NCBI RefSeq assembly: GCF_001439685.1
Contig: NZ_JYLH01000004.1
Location: forward strand, 310,001 to 374,000
Direction: 5' to 3'
DNA length: 64,000 bases
Source: Pseudomonas libanensis
GTDB lineage: Bacteria; Pseudomonadota; Gammaproteobacteria; Pseudomonadales; Pseudomonadaceae
Shown piece by piece: positions 9,095-17,502 of this stretch. Below the pieces are notes generated by a model. The model searched no databases and had not been told where the DNA came from. It was given only the letters and a program-made list of their open reading frames with translations. Position 1 is the stretch's first letter, and every line of letters starts with the position of its first letter. The position numbers were made by a program, and so were the translations under genes.

Positions 9095-10927
9095 ATGCTC
9101 TATCGTCGTTTTGAACAACTGATCGATATTTTCCGCGACGCGCCCAGCGCCGCGCCTCCCGATAAAGTCCTGCCCTTCTATCTCTACTACCTGCGCCAGG
9201 TGTGGCCGCATTTCGCCGCCTTGCTGGTGGTGGGCCTGATCGGCGCGCTGATCGAAGTCGCGTTGTTCAGCTATTTGAGCCGCATCATCGACCTGGCCCA
9301 GGGCACGCCGCCCGCCGATTTCTTCCAGATCCACAGCACCGAGCTGATCTGGATGGCCGTGGTCGCCCTGCTCTTGCGCCCGATTTTCGGCGCCCTGCAC
9401 GACCTGCTGGTACACCAGACCATCAGCCCCGGCATGACCAGCCTGATTCGCTGGCAGAACCACAGCTACGTGCTCAAACAGAGTCTTAATTTCTTCCAGA
9501 ACGACTTCGCCGGACGCATTGCCCAGCGCATCATGCAAACCGGTAACTCACTGCGCGATTCCGCCGTGGCGGCGGTGGATGCGATCTGGCACGTGGCGAT
9601 CTACGCCATCAGCGCCCTGGTGCTGTTCGCCGAGGCCGACTGGCGCCTGATGATCCCGCTGGTGAGCTGGATCGTCTGCTACAGCCTGGCACTGCGTTAC
9701 TTCGTGCCGCGCGTGAAGGAACGCTCGGTGATCTCCTCCGAAGCGCGCTCCAAATTGATGGGCCGCATTGTCGATGGCTATACCAACATCACCACCTTGA
9801 AACTGTTCGCCCACACCCAATACGAGCAGCAGTACGCCAAGGAAGCAATCATCGAGCAGACCGAAAAAACCCAGCTGGCCAGCCGCGTGGTGACCAGCAT
9901 GGACATCGCGATTACCACCATGAACGGCCTGCTGATCGTCACCACCACTGGCCTGGCCCTGTGGTTGTGGACCCACTCGCTGATCTCGGTGGGCGCGATT
10001 GCCTTGGCCACCGGCCTGGTGATCCGTATCGTCAACATGTCCGGCTGGATCATGTGGGTGGTCAACGGCATCTTCGAGAACATCGGCATGGTGCAGGACG
10101 GCCTGAAAACCATTGCCCAGCCGCTGGCCGTGATCGACCGCGACAACGCCCCACGCCTGAGCGTGCCCCAGGGTGAAGTGCGCTTCGAACAGGTGGATTT
10201 CCACTACGGCAAGAAGAGCGGAATCATTGGTGGCCTGAACCTGGAGATCAAGGCCGGGGAGAAGATCGGCCTGATCGGCCCGTCCGGCGCGGGCAAATCG
10301 ACCCTGGTCAACCTGCTGCTGCGCCTCTACGACCTGCAGGGCGGACGCATCCTGATCGACGGCCAGAATATCGCCGAAGTCGCCCAGGAAAGCCTGCGCG
10401 AACAGATCGGCATGATCACCCAGGACACTTCGCTGCTGCACCGTTCGATCCGCGACAACCTGCTGTACGGCAAGCCCGACGCCACAGACGAAGAGCTCTG
10501 GGCCGCGGTGCACAAGGCCCGCGCCGATGAATTCATCCCATTGCTGTCGGATTCCGAAGGCCGCACCGGGCTGGACGCCCATGTGGGTGAGCGCGGGGTG
10601 AAACTCTCCGGCGGTCAGCGCCAACGTATCGCCATCGCCCGCGTGCTGCTCAAGGACGCACCGATCCTGATCATGGACGAAGCCACCTCGGCGCTGGACT
10701 CGGAAGTGGAAGCGGCGATCCAGGAAAGCCTGGAAACCCTGATGCAGGGCAAGACGGTGATTGCCATCGCACACCGGTTGTCGACCATCGCGCGTATGGA
10801 TCGCCTGGTCGTGCTGGAGAAAGGCCAGATCGCCGAGAGCGGCAGCCATTCCGAATTGCTGGCACATGGCGGACTTTATTCGCGGTTATGGCAGCACCAG
10901 ACCGGCGGATTTGTCGGAATAGATTGA
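9095..10927 (+). CDS. ABC exporter half-transporter (fused permease and ATPase), MsbA-like
   Basis: 610-aa fusion of a six-helix transmembrane domain (residues ~30-330) and an ATPase domain (~365-605). The ATPase has Walker A GPSGAGKST, signature LSGGQRQR, Walker B ILIMDEATSALD and the H-loop AIAHRLST. It would act as a homodimer exporting a lipid, peptide or drug; the substrate cannot be read. The start is the ATG at 9095 (MLYRRFEQ); a TTG at 9059 with AGGAG just after it would add 12 unlikely residues. A GC-rich hairpin (GCCCGCCCGGCGGGC) sits about 20 bp upstream of the ATG. Confidence 0.9.
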   Translation: MLYRRFEQLIDIFRDAPSAAPPDKVLPFYLYYLRQVWPHFAALLVVGLIGALIEVALFSYLSRIIDLAQGTPPADFFQIHSTELIWMAVVALLLRPIFGALHDLLVHQTISPGMTSLIRWQNHSYVLKQSLNFFQNDFAGRIAQRIMQTGNSLRDSAVAAVDAIWHVAIYAISALVLFAEADWRLMIPLVSWIVCYSLALRYFVPRVKERSVISSEARSKLMGRIVDGYTNITTLKLFAHTQYEQQYAKEAIIEQTEKTQLASRVVTSMDIAITTMNGLLIVTTTGLALWLWTHSLISVGAIALATGLVIRIVNMSGWIMWVVNGIFENIGMVQDGLKTIAQPLAVIDRDNAPRLSVPQGEVRFEQVDFHYGKKSGIIGGLNLEIKAGEKIGLIGPSGAGKSTLVNLLLRLYDLQGGRILIDGQNIAEVAQESLREQIGMITQDTSLLHRSIRDNLLYGKPDATDEELWAAVHKARADEFIPLLSDSEGRTGLDAHVGERGVKLSGGQRQRIAIARVLLKDAPILIMDEATSALDSEVEAAIQESLETLMQGKTVIAIAHRLSTIARMDRLVVLEKGQIAESGSHSELLAHGGLYSRLWQHQTGGFVGID

Positions 10928-11107
10928 TTTCATTGGATAGATGCATGGGCAATTCCGAACAATTCTGACAGTTTTCTCTATCGCACTGGTCTTGAGACAC
11001 AATCCTGCTGTACTGCAATCAGGCCTCAGGGAGGGCCCTGATTTAAGGCAGCAGGGAAGCGTCACAGACCCGTTAATCAGATAGAGCGATCTATTAAGGA
11101 TGTGTTC

Positions 11108-11809
11108 ATGTCACTGTTCAAACGTTCCGTAACGGAAGGGCTGGGTACGTTTTGGCTGGTGTTGGGCGGCTGCGGGAGTGCGGTGTTGGCCGCAGCGTTT
11201 CCCAATGTCGGAATCGGCCTGCTCGGTGTGGCCCTGGCGTTCGGGCTCACAGTGCTGACCATGGCATTTGCCATCGGGCACATCAGCGGCTGCCACCTTA
11301 ACCCGGCCGTTTCGGTGGGGCTGGTAGTGGGCGGACGATTCCCAGCCAAGGAGTTGCCGGCCTATATCGTGTCCCAGGTGATCGGCGGCACCATCGCCGC
11401 CGCACTGCTGTACTTCATCGCCAGCGGCAAACCGGGGTTCGAACTGGCCTCAGGGCTGGCAAGCAATGGGTATGGCGAGCATTCACCGGGCGGGTATTCA
11501 ATGGCAGCAGGGCTGGTCTGCGAGCTGGTGATGACAGCGATGTTCGTGCTGATCATCCTTGGCGCCACCGACCGCCGTGCCCCGGCGGGCCTCGCGCCTA
11601 TTGCCATTGGCCTGGCGCTGACGCTGATCCACCTGATCTCGATCCCGGTCACCAACACGTCGGTCAACCCAGCCCGCAGCACGGGGCCTGCGTTGATTGT
11701 CGGTGGTTGGGCACTCCAGCAGTTATGGTTGTTCTGGCTCGCACCGATCCTCGGCGCGGTGATCGGCGGCGTGACCTATCGATGGCTGGGCAAGGATGAA
11801 GGGGCTTAA
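11108..11809 (+). CDS. aqpZ: Aquaporin Z
   Basis: 233-aa six-helix water channel of the inner membrane. Both half-helix NPA boxes are present: HLNPAVS (residues ~60-66) and SVNPARS (~183-189). The selectivity-filter histidine and arginine of water-specific channels are visible in [19 protein letters not shown], which favours AqpZ over the glycerol facilitator GlpF. The ATG at 11108 has AAGGA seven bases upstream. The gene is followed by a 27-bp palindrome that could serve as terminator. Confidence 0.95.
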   Translation: MSLFKRSVTEGLGTFWLVLGGCGSAVLAAAFPNVGIGLLGVALAFGLTVLTMAFAIGHISGCHLNPAVSVGLVVGGRFPAKELPAYIVSQVIGGTIAAALLYFIASGKPGFELASGLASNGYGEHSPGGYSMAAGLVCELVMTAMFVLIILGATDRRAPAGLAPIAIGLALTLIHLISIPVTNTSVNPARSTGPALIVGGWALQQLWLFWLAPILGAVIGGVTYRWLGKDEGA

Positions 11810-11819
11810 GGCAAACGGG

Positions 11820-11846
11820 TCAGCCCTGCCGATAAGGCAGGGCTGA
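11820..11846. repeat. 27-bp palindrome, left copy of a direct repeat flanking brnTA
   Basis: Hairpin with 10-bp core stems (CAGCCCTGCC / GGCAGGGCTG) and a short loop, located 11 bp after aqpZ. An identical 27-base copy lies at 12445-12471, at the very end of the FemAB-like gene. The two copies bracket the brnTA locus. It may also terminate aqpZ. Confidence 0.85.
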
Positions 11847-11863
11847 ATTCAATTCAATGTTGC

Positions 11864-12112
11864 TCAACCCTGATGGGCCTGCATGTATTGACGCAACAGT
11901 TGATTGATACGTGTCTGGTATCCAGTACCTTGCCCCTTGAACCACTCGAGAACGTCGGCATCCAGTCGAATAGTCACCGCCTGCTTCACCGGGACACGAA
12001 GCTCGGCACGCCGGAAAAATTCGACGTCCAGCTCGGGGATATCACTGGTATCGATTTCTTCTTCATTCATCTTGGCCAAGCGCTCCCAATCAGTTTTCGA
12101 TGTTTGCGTCAT
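11864..12112 (-). CDS. brnA: BrnA-type antitoxin
   Basis: 82-aa ribbon-helix-helix-type antitoxin of the BrnT/BrnA type II toxin-antitoxin family. The C-terminal half carries the BrnA signature: KQAVTIRLDADVLEWFKGQGTGYQTRINQLLRQYM. It would bind and neutralise BrnT and autorepress the operon. The ATG at 12112 lies inside the toxin frame, giving a 23-bp overlap, with AAGGAGG upstream. The antitoxin frame is intact although the toxin frame upstream is broken, so this is now an apparent solitary antitoxin. Confidence 0.88.
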   Translation of the reverse strand: MTQTSKTDWERLAKMNEEEIDTSDIPELDVEFFRRAELRVPVKQAVTIRLDADVLEWFKGQGTGYQTRINQLLRQYMQAHQG

Positions 12113-12367
12113 AGTATTTGGCCTCCTTCTTGGTTGCTTTTCGGGCCGAGATGATACGGATCACATCACCACGCCGCTCGGTATATACGACCACACCCAT
12201 TAACAATTTGATCCAGCCAATACTGATCCAACGCTCTTCGCCATAATCCGCCCGATCATCGCGCAAGGCCAGCATTGGGTGTCTAAAAATATCAGGGACG
12301 TCGTTAAAATCGATGCCGTGCTTAGAATATTGGCTTTGTTCTTGGCTTCATCCCACTCAAAATGCAT
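12090..12367 (-). pseudogene. brnT: BrnT-type ribonuclease toxin, frameshifted
   Basis: The frame opens at the ATG at 12367 with MHFEWDEAKNKANIL, the conserved BrnT N-terminus. It then needs a +1 correction near 12322 (CTAAGCAC where CTAAAGCAC would encode L-K-H) to continue as KHGIDFNDVPDIF and join the rest of the protein, MLALRDD...ARKATKKEAKYYDA, ending at 12090. Without correction translation stays in the wrong frame after residue 15. Corrected, the product would be 92 aa, the usual BrnT size. A one-base sequencing error is the alternative. Downstream start codons could still produce the C-terminal 61 residues, which lack the N-terminal catalytic part. Confidence 0.85.
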
Positions 12368-12372
12368 GGCAC

Positions 12373-12402
12373 ATCCTGTATGTACTTTTGTACATACAGG
12401 AT
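12373..12402. promoter_or_regulatory. Palindromic operator upstream of brnT
   Basis: Perfect inverted repeat with 13-bp arms (12373-12385 and 12390-12402) around TTTT, core TGTATGTAC/GTACATACA. It ends six bases upstream of the brnT start codon, the expected place for BrnA autorepression. Confidence 0.75.
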
Positions 12403-12444
12403 AGCGATTCGACCGTTCATTCGCAGTAGTGCCAGACCGATGGT

Positions 12445-12471
12445 TCAGCCCTGCCGATAAGGCAGGGCTGA
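12445..12471. repeat. 27-bp palindrome, right copy of the direct repeat flanking brnTA
   Basis: Identical to 11820-11846. Read on the minus strand this copy encodes the last codons (S-A-L-P-Y-R-Q-G-stop) of the FemAB-like acyltransferase, so the repeat is part of a coding 3' end here and a free-standing copy on the other side of brnTA. Confidence 0.85.
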
Positions 12472-13569
12472 CCTCGCCTCTTCGGCATACGCCAGAATCC
12501 CCACCCGTTCACGCTCAAGAAAGTCCGCCACGGCACTCTTGAGCCCCGGATGACGCAGGTAGTGCCATGAGCGCGTAATCACCGGTTCGAACCCGCGAAT
12601 CAATTTGTGCTCGCCCTGGGCGCCGGCGTCGAAGCGTTGCAGGCCGTGGGCGATGGCGTAATCCATGCCCTGGTAAAAACAGGTTTCGAAGTGCAGCCGG
12701 TCGAATTCCGCCAGGCAGCCCCAGTAGCGACCGTAGAAGCTGTCGCCACCGATCAGGCTGAAAGCCATGGCCACCGGGCGCGAGCCTTGCTTGGCCAGCA
12801 CCACTCGAATGGCCTCGGGCATGCGTTCGGCCAACAGGCTGAAAAACCCGCGGGTCAGGTAGGGCGATTGGCGGCGGACTGCATAAGTATTGGCATAGCA
12901 GGCATAGACGAAATCCCATTGGGCTTCGCTCAGTTCATGGCCTTGCAGCCACTCGAACTCGATGCCCTGCCCCGCCACTTGTTCACGCTCCTTGCGCATC
13001 TGCTTGCGCTTGCGTGAACTCAAGGCATCGAGAAAATCCTGGAAGTCGCGGTAGCCGCGGTTCTGCCAATGAAACTGGCAGCCCAGGCGTTGCATCCAGC
13101 CCGGCTGCCGGGCCAAGGCTCCATCGGCCAAGGCGTCAGTGAAATTGATATGGGCGCTGGACAGCCCTTCGATCTCAAGGTAGCCCGGCAGACTCTTGAG
13201 CAACTCGAAGCCGTCCTCGGCATTGGCGGCCAAAACACGTGGGCCGCTGACGGGACTGAACGGCACCGCCGTCAGCAGCTTGGGGTAGTAGTCGATACCG
13301 GCGCGCTCACAGGCATCGGCCCAGCCATGGTCGAACACATACTCGCCATAGGAATGCCATTTGCGATAGCTCGGCAGTGCCGCCACCAGGCGCTGCCCCT
13401 CCCAGTGCAGCAAATGCTCCGGCTGCCAGCCCGATTGCGGCCCCAGGCTGGCGCTGTCCTCCAGCGCGCTCAAGAACCCATGCCGTACAAACGGCTGCGC
13501 CTGCGGCACCAGGGCGTCCCAGACCTGCGGGGCGATTTCGGACAGGCTGTCCAGGCGTTGCAACGGCAT
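12445..13569 (-). CDS. FemAB-like / GNAT-fold acyltransferase (DUF482, 'peptidogalycan biosynthesis' family)
   Basis: 374-aa protein of the PF04339 type, related in fold to FemABX aminoacyltransferases and N-acetyltransferases. Recognisable stretches are the RKRKQMRKERE region near residue 190 and FSLIGGDSFYGRYWGC near 270. DAGAQGEHKLIRGFEP follows near 315. The true substrate is not established. GTG 13581 and ATGs at 13575 and 13569 are in frame; only 13569 has GTGAGG at a proper distance (six bases), so it is preferred. The C-terminus lies within the 27-bp palindrome. It is divergent from the porin. Confidence 0.82.
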   Translation of the reverse strand: MPLQRLDSLSEIAPQVWDALVPQAQPFVRHGFLSALEDSASLGPQSGWQPEHLLHWEGQRLVAALPSYRKWHSYGEYVFDHGWADACERAGIDYYPKLLTAVPFSPVSGPRVLAANAEDGFELLKSLPGYLEIEGLSSAHINFTDALADGALARQPGWMQRLGCQFHWQNRGYRDFQDFLDALSSRKRKQMRKEREQVAGQGIEFEWLQGHELSEAQWDFVYACYANTYAVRRQSPYLTRGFFSLLAERMPEAIRVVLAKQGSRPVAMAFSLIGGDSFYGRYWGCLAEFDRLHFETCFYQGMDYAIAHGLQRFDAGAQGEHKLIRGFEPVITRSWHYLRHPGLKSAVADFLERERVGILAYAEEARSALPYRQG

Positions 13570-13854
13570 CGGCATCCTCACTGATTCTTGGCGTTAAAGC
13601 CTGGCGAGTATCGCTTATCGCAACCCGGTGCACACCTTGAAAACACGCTGACAGACTTGGAAATAAATAGTTCCAACCTCACACCATTTGTCATCTAGAT
13701 GAAATCACTTAGCCACTACTTCGTCATAAACGGTCGCGATACTGACGCCAGTTTTTAGAGCGCCTGGGTCTGCCGGGCGACATTTTTTTCCGTCCGTCAT
13801 TGGTCGGTTGTGTCCTGGATGGTTTGCCATCCCTCCTCACTTTCGGAGATTGAT

Positions 13855-15177
13855 ATGCGTCTTGCTTCCACTAAAACTGCGGCGGTCCTGTGTGGCGGCC
13901 TGTTGCTGGCCCTGAGCCTACCGGCCAGCGCTGCAGTCGACGCTAAATTGCTCGACATGCTCAAGGCCAACGGCCAGATCACTGCGGCGCAGTACAGCGA
14001 ACTGCAAGCAGAGTTGGCCAGGGACCAGAAAGAACAGCAGATCGCACGGCAAGCTCAACAAGAGACCAACGAGCAGATCGCGGCCACCGCGAAAAAAACC
14101 AACGAGCTGAGCAGCTTCGACCAGAAACTGGCCTGGGCGGCCAAGACCCAGTTCAAGGGTGACGTGCGCTTCCGCCAGGAAACCATCAAGATCGACGGCG
14201 AGCCCAACAACGGCGGGCGTGACAAGGACCGTCAACGTATCCGTGCCCGCCTGGGTGCCTACACCGAGATCAACCCGCAGGTGGACACCGGCATCCGCAT
14301 CGCCACGGGGGGCGGCGACGACGCTCGTTCCACCAACCAGGATCAGGATGGCTACTTCGATAAGAAATCGATCTGGCTGGACCTGGGCTACATCGACTAC
14401 CACCCGGACCAGATCAAGAACCTGCACGTGATCGGCGGCAAGATGCTGCAGCCATGGGTAAACATGGGCGACGTGATCTGGGATAGCGACATCAACCCGG
14501 AAGGCCTGGCCGTCACCTACAAATACCCTCTTGGCAGCAGCGCCGAACTGTTCGGCAGCCTGGGCAACTACAACCTCAAGGACAACGTCGACGGCGACGG
14601 CGTGCAGTTCCGCCACGACCTGCGCCTGACGTCCGGCCAGTTGGGCACGCGTTTCTCGGTTACCGACAATCTGAAAATGACCTTGGGCGGCAGCATCTAC
14701 GCCTACAAGAATGACGAAGACAGCCGCTGCACAACCACCACCACGCCTTGCGCATTGGCGGTCAACGGCAACTCGGCCAACAACGAATTCCGCCTGTACG
14801 AAGGCTTTGCACAAGCAGACATCGGGGGCCTGGCCGTGCCGCTGTCGTTCTACGGCCAGTACGTGAAAAACAACGATGCGGTGACCGACCAGGACACCGC
14901 CTGGTTGCTGGGTGCGAAGTCCAAAGTGTTCGGTTTGAACCTGGACTACAACTACCGCGATGTTCAACGTAATGCCGTCGTAGGCGCTTTCACCGATTCG
15001 GACTTCGCCAACGGCACCACCGGTTCGCGCGGTCACAAGATGAAAGTCAGCTACGACATCGACAAGAACTTTGCCATCGGCGCCACCTACTTCCTGACCA
15101 AGGCTGACTTCGCCAGCCGGACCCAGCGGGATGCCGATACCAACACCTTGCAGCTGGATGCTGAAGCCAAGTTCTAA
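13855..15177 (+). CDS. Putative outer-membrane porin (Porin_5-like)
   Basis: 440-aa exported protein. The signal peptide MRLASTKTAAVLCGGLLLALSLPASA is cleaved near residue 27. A short alpha-helical/coiled segment follows (residues ~30-90, rich in Q, E and K), then an extended beta-strand-rich barrel ending in an aromatic C-terminal residue (LDAEAKF), the outer-membrane insertion signature. The ATG at 13855 starts the signal peptide; the upstream frame to 13810 is not signal-like. The coiled N-terminal part suggests a trimeric porin with a periplasmic coil. Pore substrate unknown. A hairpin at 15186-15211 follows the stop codon. Confidence 0.88.
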   Translation: MRLASTKTAAVLCGGLLLALSLPASAAVDAKLLDMLKANGQITAAQYSELQAELARDQKEQQIARQAQQETNEQIAATAKKTNELSSFDQKLAWAAKTQFKGDVRFRQETIKIDGEPNNGGRDKDRQRIRARLGAYTEINPQVDTGIRIATGGGDDARSTNQDQDGYFDKKSIWLDLGYIDYHPDQIKNLHVIGGKMLQPWVNMGDVIWDSDINPEGLAVTYKYPLGSSAELFGSLGNYNLKDNVDGDGVQFRHDLRLTSGQLGTRFSVTDNLKMTLGGSIYAYKNDEDSRCTTTTTPCALAVNGNSANNEFRLYEGFAQADIGGLAVPLSFYGQYVKNNDAVTDQDTAWLLGAKSKVFGLNLDYNYRDVQRNAVVGAFTDSDFANGTTGSRGHKMKVSYDIDKNFAIGATYFLTKADFASRTQRDADTNTLQLDAEAKF

Positions 15178-15185
15178 CCGTTACG

Positions 15186-15211
15186 GTAGGAGCGAGCTTG
15201 CTCGCTCCTAC
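15186..15211. repeat. REP-like hairpin (GTAGGAGCGAG stem) between convergent genes
   Basis: Perfect 11-bp stem (15186-15196 and 15201-15211) with loop CTTG, located 8 bp after the porin stop. It contains the stop codon of the anti-sigma gene (15208-15210). A close relative is at 24237-24262. It probably acts as a bidirectional terminator. Confidence 0.8.
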
Positions 15212-15441
15212 ATATCCTTACGGCGCTCGGCTGCCATCTGTTCAGCCAACGCATCAGCCCCCTCCACCGGCTCCTGTGGCATACGCTTGAGCGTCGCCTG
15301 CATCAGGCGCATCTGACGGATAAAGCGCCGGCAGTTCGGGCAGAACATCAAGTGATGACGCACCATCAAACGTTCACGAAAGGTCAGTTGCCCATCGAGA
15401 TAATCGCTGGAGCGTGCTACTTGCTCTTTACAGGTCAACAT
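15208..15441 (-). CDS. Small zf-HC2 anti-sigma factor-like protein
   Basis: 77-aa soluble protein with the zinc-binding anti-sigma (ZAS) motif H-x3-C-x2-C (HLMFCPNC, residues ~30-37) and an early cysteine in MLTCKEQ. There is no membrane segment, so it would be a cytoplasmic, possibly redox-sensitive regulator of the ECF sigma factor encoded just upstream, whose 3' end it overlaps by 7 bp. This coupling strongly implies a sigma/anti-sigma pair. The stop codon lies inside a REP-like hairpin, so the C-terminal tail may have been shaped by that element. Confidence 0.88.
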   Translation of the reverse strand: MLTCKEQVARSSDYLDGQLTFRERLMVRHHLMFCPNCRRFIRQMRLMQATLKRMPQEPVEGADALAEQMAAERRKDM

Positions 15442-16049
15442 TCGCCCGTTTCCTCAAAATGCTCCACAGTGGCGAAGACTTTAAGCCGTGCCCGATGCAA
15501 CAGCACACGCACGTTGGAGAGCGAAAGGCTTAGAAGATTACAGATCTCTTCCAGCTCAAGACCCTGGCGCTCACGCAACACCAGCACAGCGCTTTGCAAT
15601 TGGGACAGGCTCAGAATCGTATGCTCCAGGCATTTGCGCAACTCATCTTCGGTCAGCAACGCTTCCGGGGTGTCCTGGTGCCAGGCGTACGGGGCGACCG
15701 CCCAATGGCCATCATCCGGGCTGAAGCGATCATCACCAATGGTGCCGTGGGGCGAAGGCAAATCGTCGAGCAGCACTTCCCGGCGATTGTGTTTGTAACG
15801 GCCTTTGGCAGCGTTGGCGGTGATGGTCAGCAGCCAGGTCTTGAGGCTGGAGCGTCCTTCGAACTTGGCCAGGTTGCGCACCACCGAGAGCCAGGCGTCT
15901 TGCACGACTTCGTCGGCGTGGCGCTGGCCGACGATGGCATAGGCCACCGCTCGCATTGCACTCTGGTAAGTGGTGACCAATTCCTTGTAGGCCCGCTGCT
16001 CTCCCTTGAGCAAGCGTTCAAGCAGGTGCGCGTCATCCGCTGCTGCCAT
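15435..16049 (-). CDS. ECF-family RNA polymerase sigma factor
   Basis: 204-aa sigma-70 family protein with region 2 at residues ~20-90 (YQSAMRAVAYAIVGQRHADEVVQDAWLSVVRNL) and region 4 at ~135-190 (LSQLQSAVLVLRERQGLELEEICNLLSLSLSNVRVLLHRARLKV). An unusually long acidic/proline-containing linker, about 35 residues with DDLPSPHGTIGDD, joins them. It is co-translated with the small ZAS protein. Target promoters are unknown; a self-regulated promoter would be expected upstream, in the stretch occupied by the REPIN. Confidence 0.92.
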   Translation of the reverse strand: MAAADDAHLLERLLKGEQRAYKELVTTYQSAMRAVAYAIVGQRHADEVVQDAWLSVVRNLAKFEGRSSLKTWLLTITANAAKGRYKHNRREVLLDDLPSPHGTIGDDRFSPDDGHWAVAPYAWHQDTPEALLTEDELRKCLEHTILSLSQLQSAVLVLRERQGLELEEICNLLSLSLSNVRVLLHRARLKVFATVEHFEETGEC

Positions 16050-16082
16050 CGTTTACCTCGATATCGCCTTGGAAATACGGTC

Positions 16083-16173
16083 AATGTGGGAGCTGGCTTG
16101 CCTGCGATGCAGACAACTCGGTGATTCAGGCACACCGAGCCGATGCATTCGCAGGCAAGCCAGCTCCCACATT
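16083..16173. repeat. REPIN (inverted pair of REP sequences)
   Basis: Two REP copies in inverted orientation, GTGGGAGCTGGCTTGCCTGCG at 16086-16106 and its complement ending at 16170, with an inner CTCGGTG/CACCGAG hairpin. Located between the sigma factor and the FabH-like gene. Such elements are mobilised by RAYT transposases encoded elsewhere in the genome. Confidence 0.88.
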
Positions 16174-16194
16174 TGACCGCGTCCGGCCGCGCAA

Positions 16195-17316
16195 TCAGCG
16201 TTTACGCAGGATCACGCTGCCGATGGAATAGCCGGCGCCGAACGAGCTAAGCACCGCCACGGCGCCCTTGGGCAAGTCGTCCTGATAGGTGTGAAACGCA
16301 ATCACCGAACCGGCGGAGCTGGTATTGGCATACGTATCGAGGATCACCGGCGCTTCTTCCACCGATGCCTCGCGCCCCAGCAGCTTCTTCACGATCAGGT
16401 GGTTCATGCTCAAGTTGGCCTGGTGCAGCCAGAAGCGCTTCACATCGGTGACGTCCAGCTGGTTTTCCGCCAGGTGTGCACCAATCAACTCGGCCACCAT
16501 CGGGCAGACATCGCGAAAGACCTTGCGGCCTTCCTGCACGAACAGCTTGTCAGGGGCGCCGATGCCCTCTTCCGCGGTGCGGTTGAGGAAGCCGAAGTTG
16601 TTGCGGATGTTATTCGAGAACTGGGTCAGCAGCTTGGTGCTCACCACCTCGAACTGGTGCTCGGACGTCGCCAGGTCAGCGCGCTCCAGGATAACCGCGG
16701 TAGCGGCATCACCAAAGATGAAGTGGCTGTCGCGGTCACGGAAGTTCAGGTGGCCGGTGCAGACTTCCGGGTTGACCATCAGGATCGCCCGGGCCTGGCC
16801 CAACTGGATGCTGTTGGCCGCGTTCTGGATGCCGAAGGTGGCCGAGGAACACGCCACGTTCATGTCGAAACCGAAACCCTGGATACCCAAGGCTTCCTGG
16901 ACCTCGATAGCAATCGCCGGGTAGGCGCGCTGCAGGTTCGAGCAGGCGACGATCACGCCGTCGATATCCGCGGCAGTCTTGCCGGCGCGCTGCAGGGCCT
17001 GTTCGGCGGCGCCGACGGCCATCTGGCAGAGCACCGACCATTCGTCGTTGCTGCGCTCGGGCAGGCGTGGGGCCATGCGCTGCGGATCGAGGATGCCGTC
17101 CTTGTCCATCACAAAACGGCTCTTGATGCCGGATGCCTTTTCAATGAACGCCGCGCTCGACTCGGTCAGCGCCTGCACATCGCCACGTTCGATAGCGGCG
17201 GCGTTGTCAGCGTTGAACTGTTGTACGTAGGCATTGAAAGACTGCACCAGCTCTTCGTTGGAAATGCTGTTGGCCGGGGTGTACAGGCCAGTGCCGCTGA
17301 TGACGACGTTATGCAC
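16195..17316 (-). CDS. Beta-ketoacyl-ACP synthase III family protein (FabH-like)
   Basis: 373-aa thiolase-fold condensing enzyme that would join an acyl-CoA with malonyl-ACP to start or shunt fatty acid chains. The catalytic Cys is in NVACSSATF (near residue 150). The His is in WLHQANLSMN (near 305) and the Asn in YANTSSAGS (near 337), completing the C-H-N triad of FabH. It is longer than housekeeping FabH (about 320 aa), with an extra stretch near residues 25-75, so a specialised paralogue is likely. The GTG at 17316 has AGAGGA seven bases upstream and gives VHNVVISGTGLY. It is monocistronic. Confidence 0.88.
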   Translation of the reverse strand: MHNVVISGTGLYTPANSISNEELVQSFNAYVQQFNADNAAAIERGDVQALTESSAAFIEKASGIKSRFVMDKDGILDPQRMAPRLPERSNDEWSVLCQMAVGAAEQALQRAGKTAADIDGVIVACSNLQRAYPAIAIEVQEALGIQGFGFDMNVACSSATFGIQNAANSIQLGQARAILMVNPEVCTGHLNFRDRDSHFIFGDAATAVILERADLATSEHQFEVVSTKLLTQFSNNIRNNFGFLNRTAEEGIGAPDKLFVQEGRKVFRDVCPMVAELIGAHLAENQLDVTDVKRFWLHQANLSMNHLIVKKLLGREASVEEAPVILDTYANTSSAGSVIAFHTYQDDLPKGAVAVLSSFGAGYSIGSVILRKR

Positions 17317-17502
17317 GGTCGTTCCTCTAAATCTGTCAGGCAGAAGATGTTGGTACCGTCGTACCAAAATTAAAGTCGTTCGATGTCATCCAGCGGGCAT
17401 CAAACTGGCAATGCTTTTATTCAATCTTGTAACCGCGAAGTTTGCCACAACACCGGGGATTTGGCGCTATAGGCCAAACAAACACCTTGTGCGGGAAGGG
17501 CT

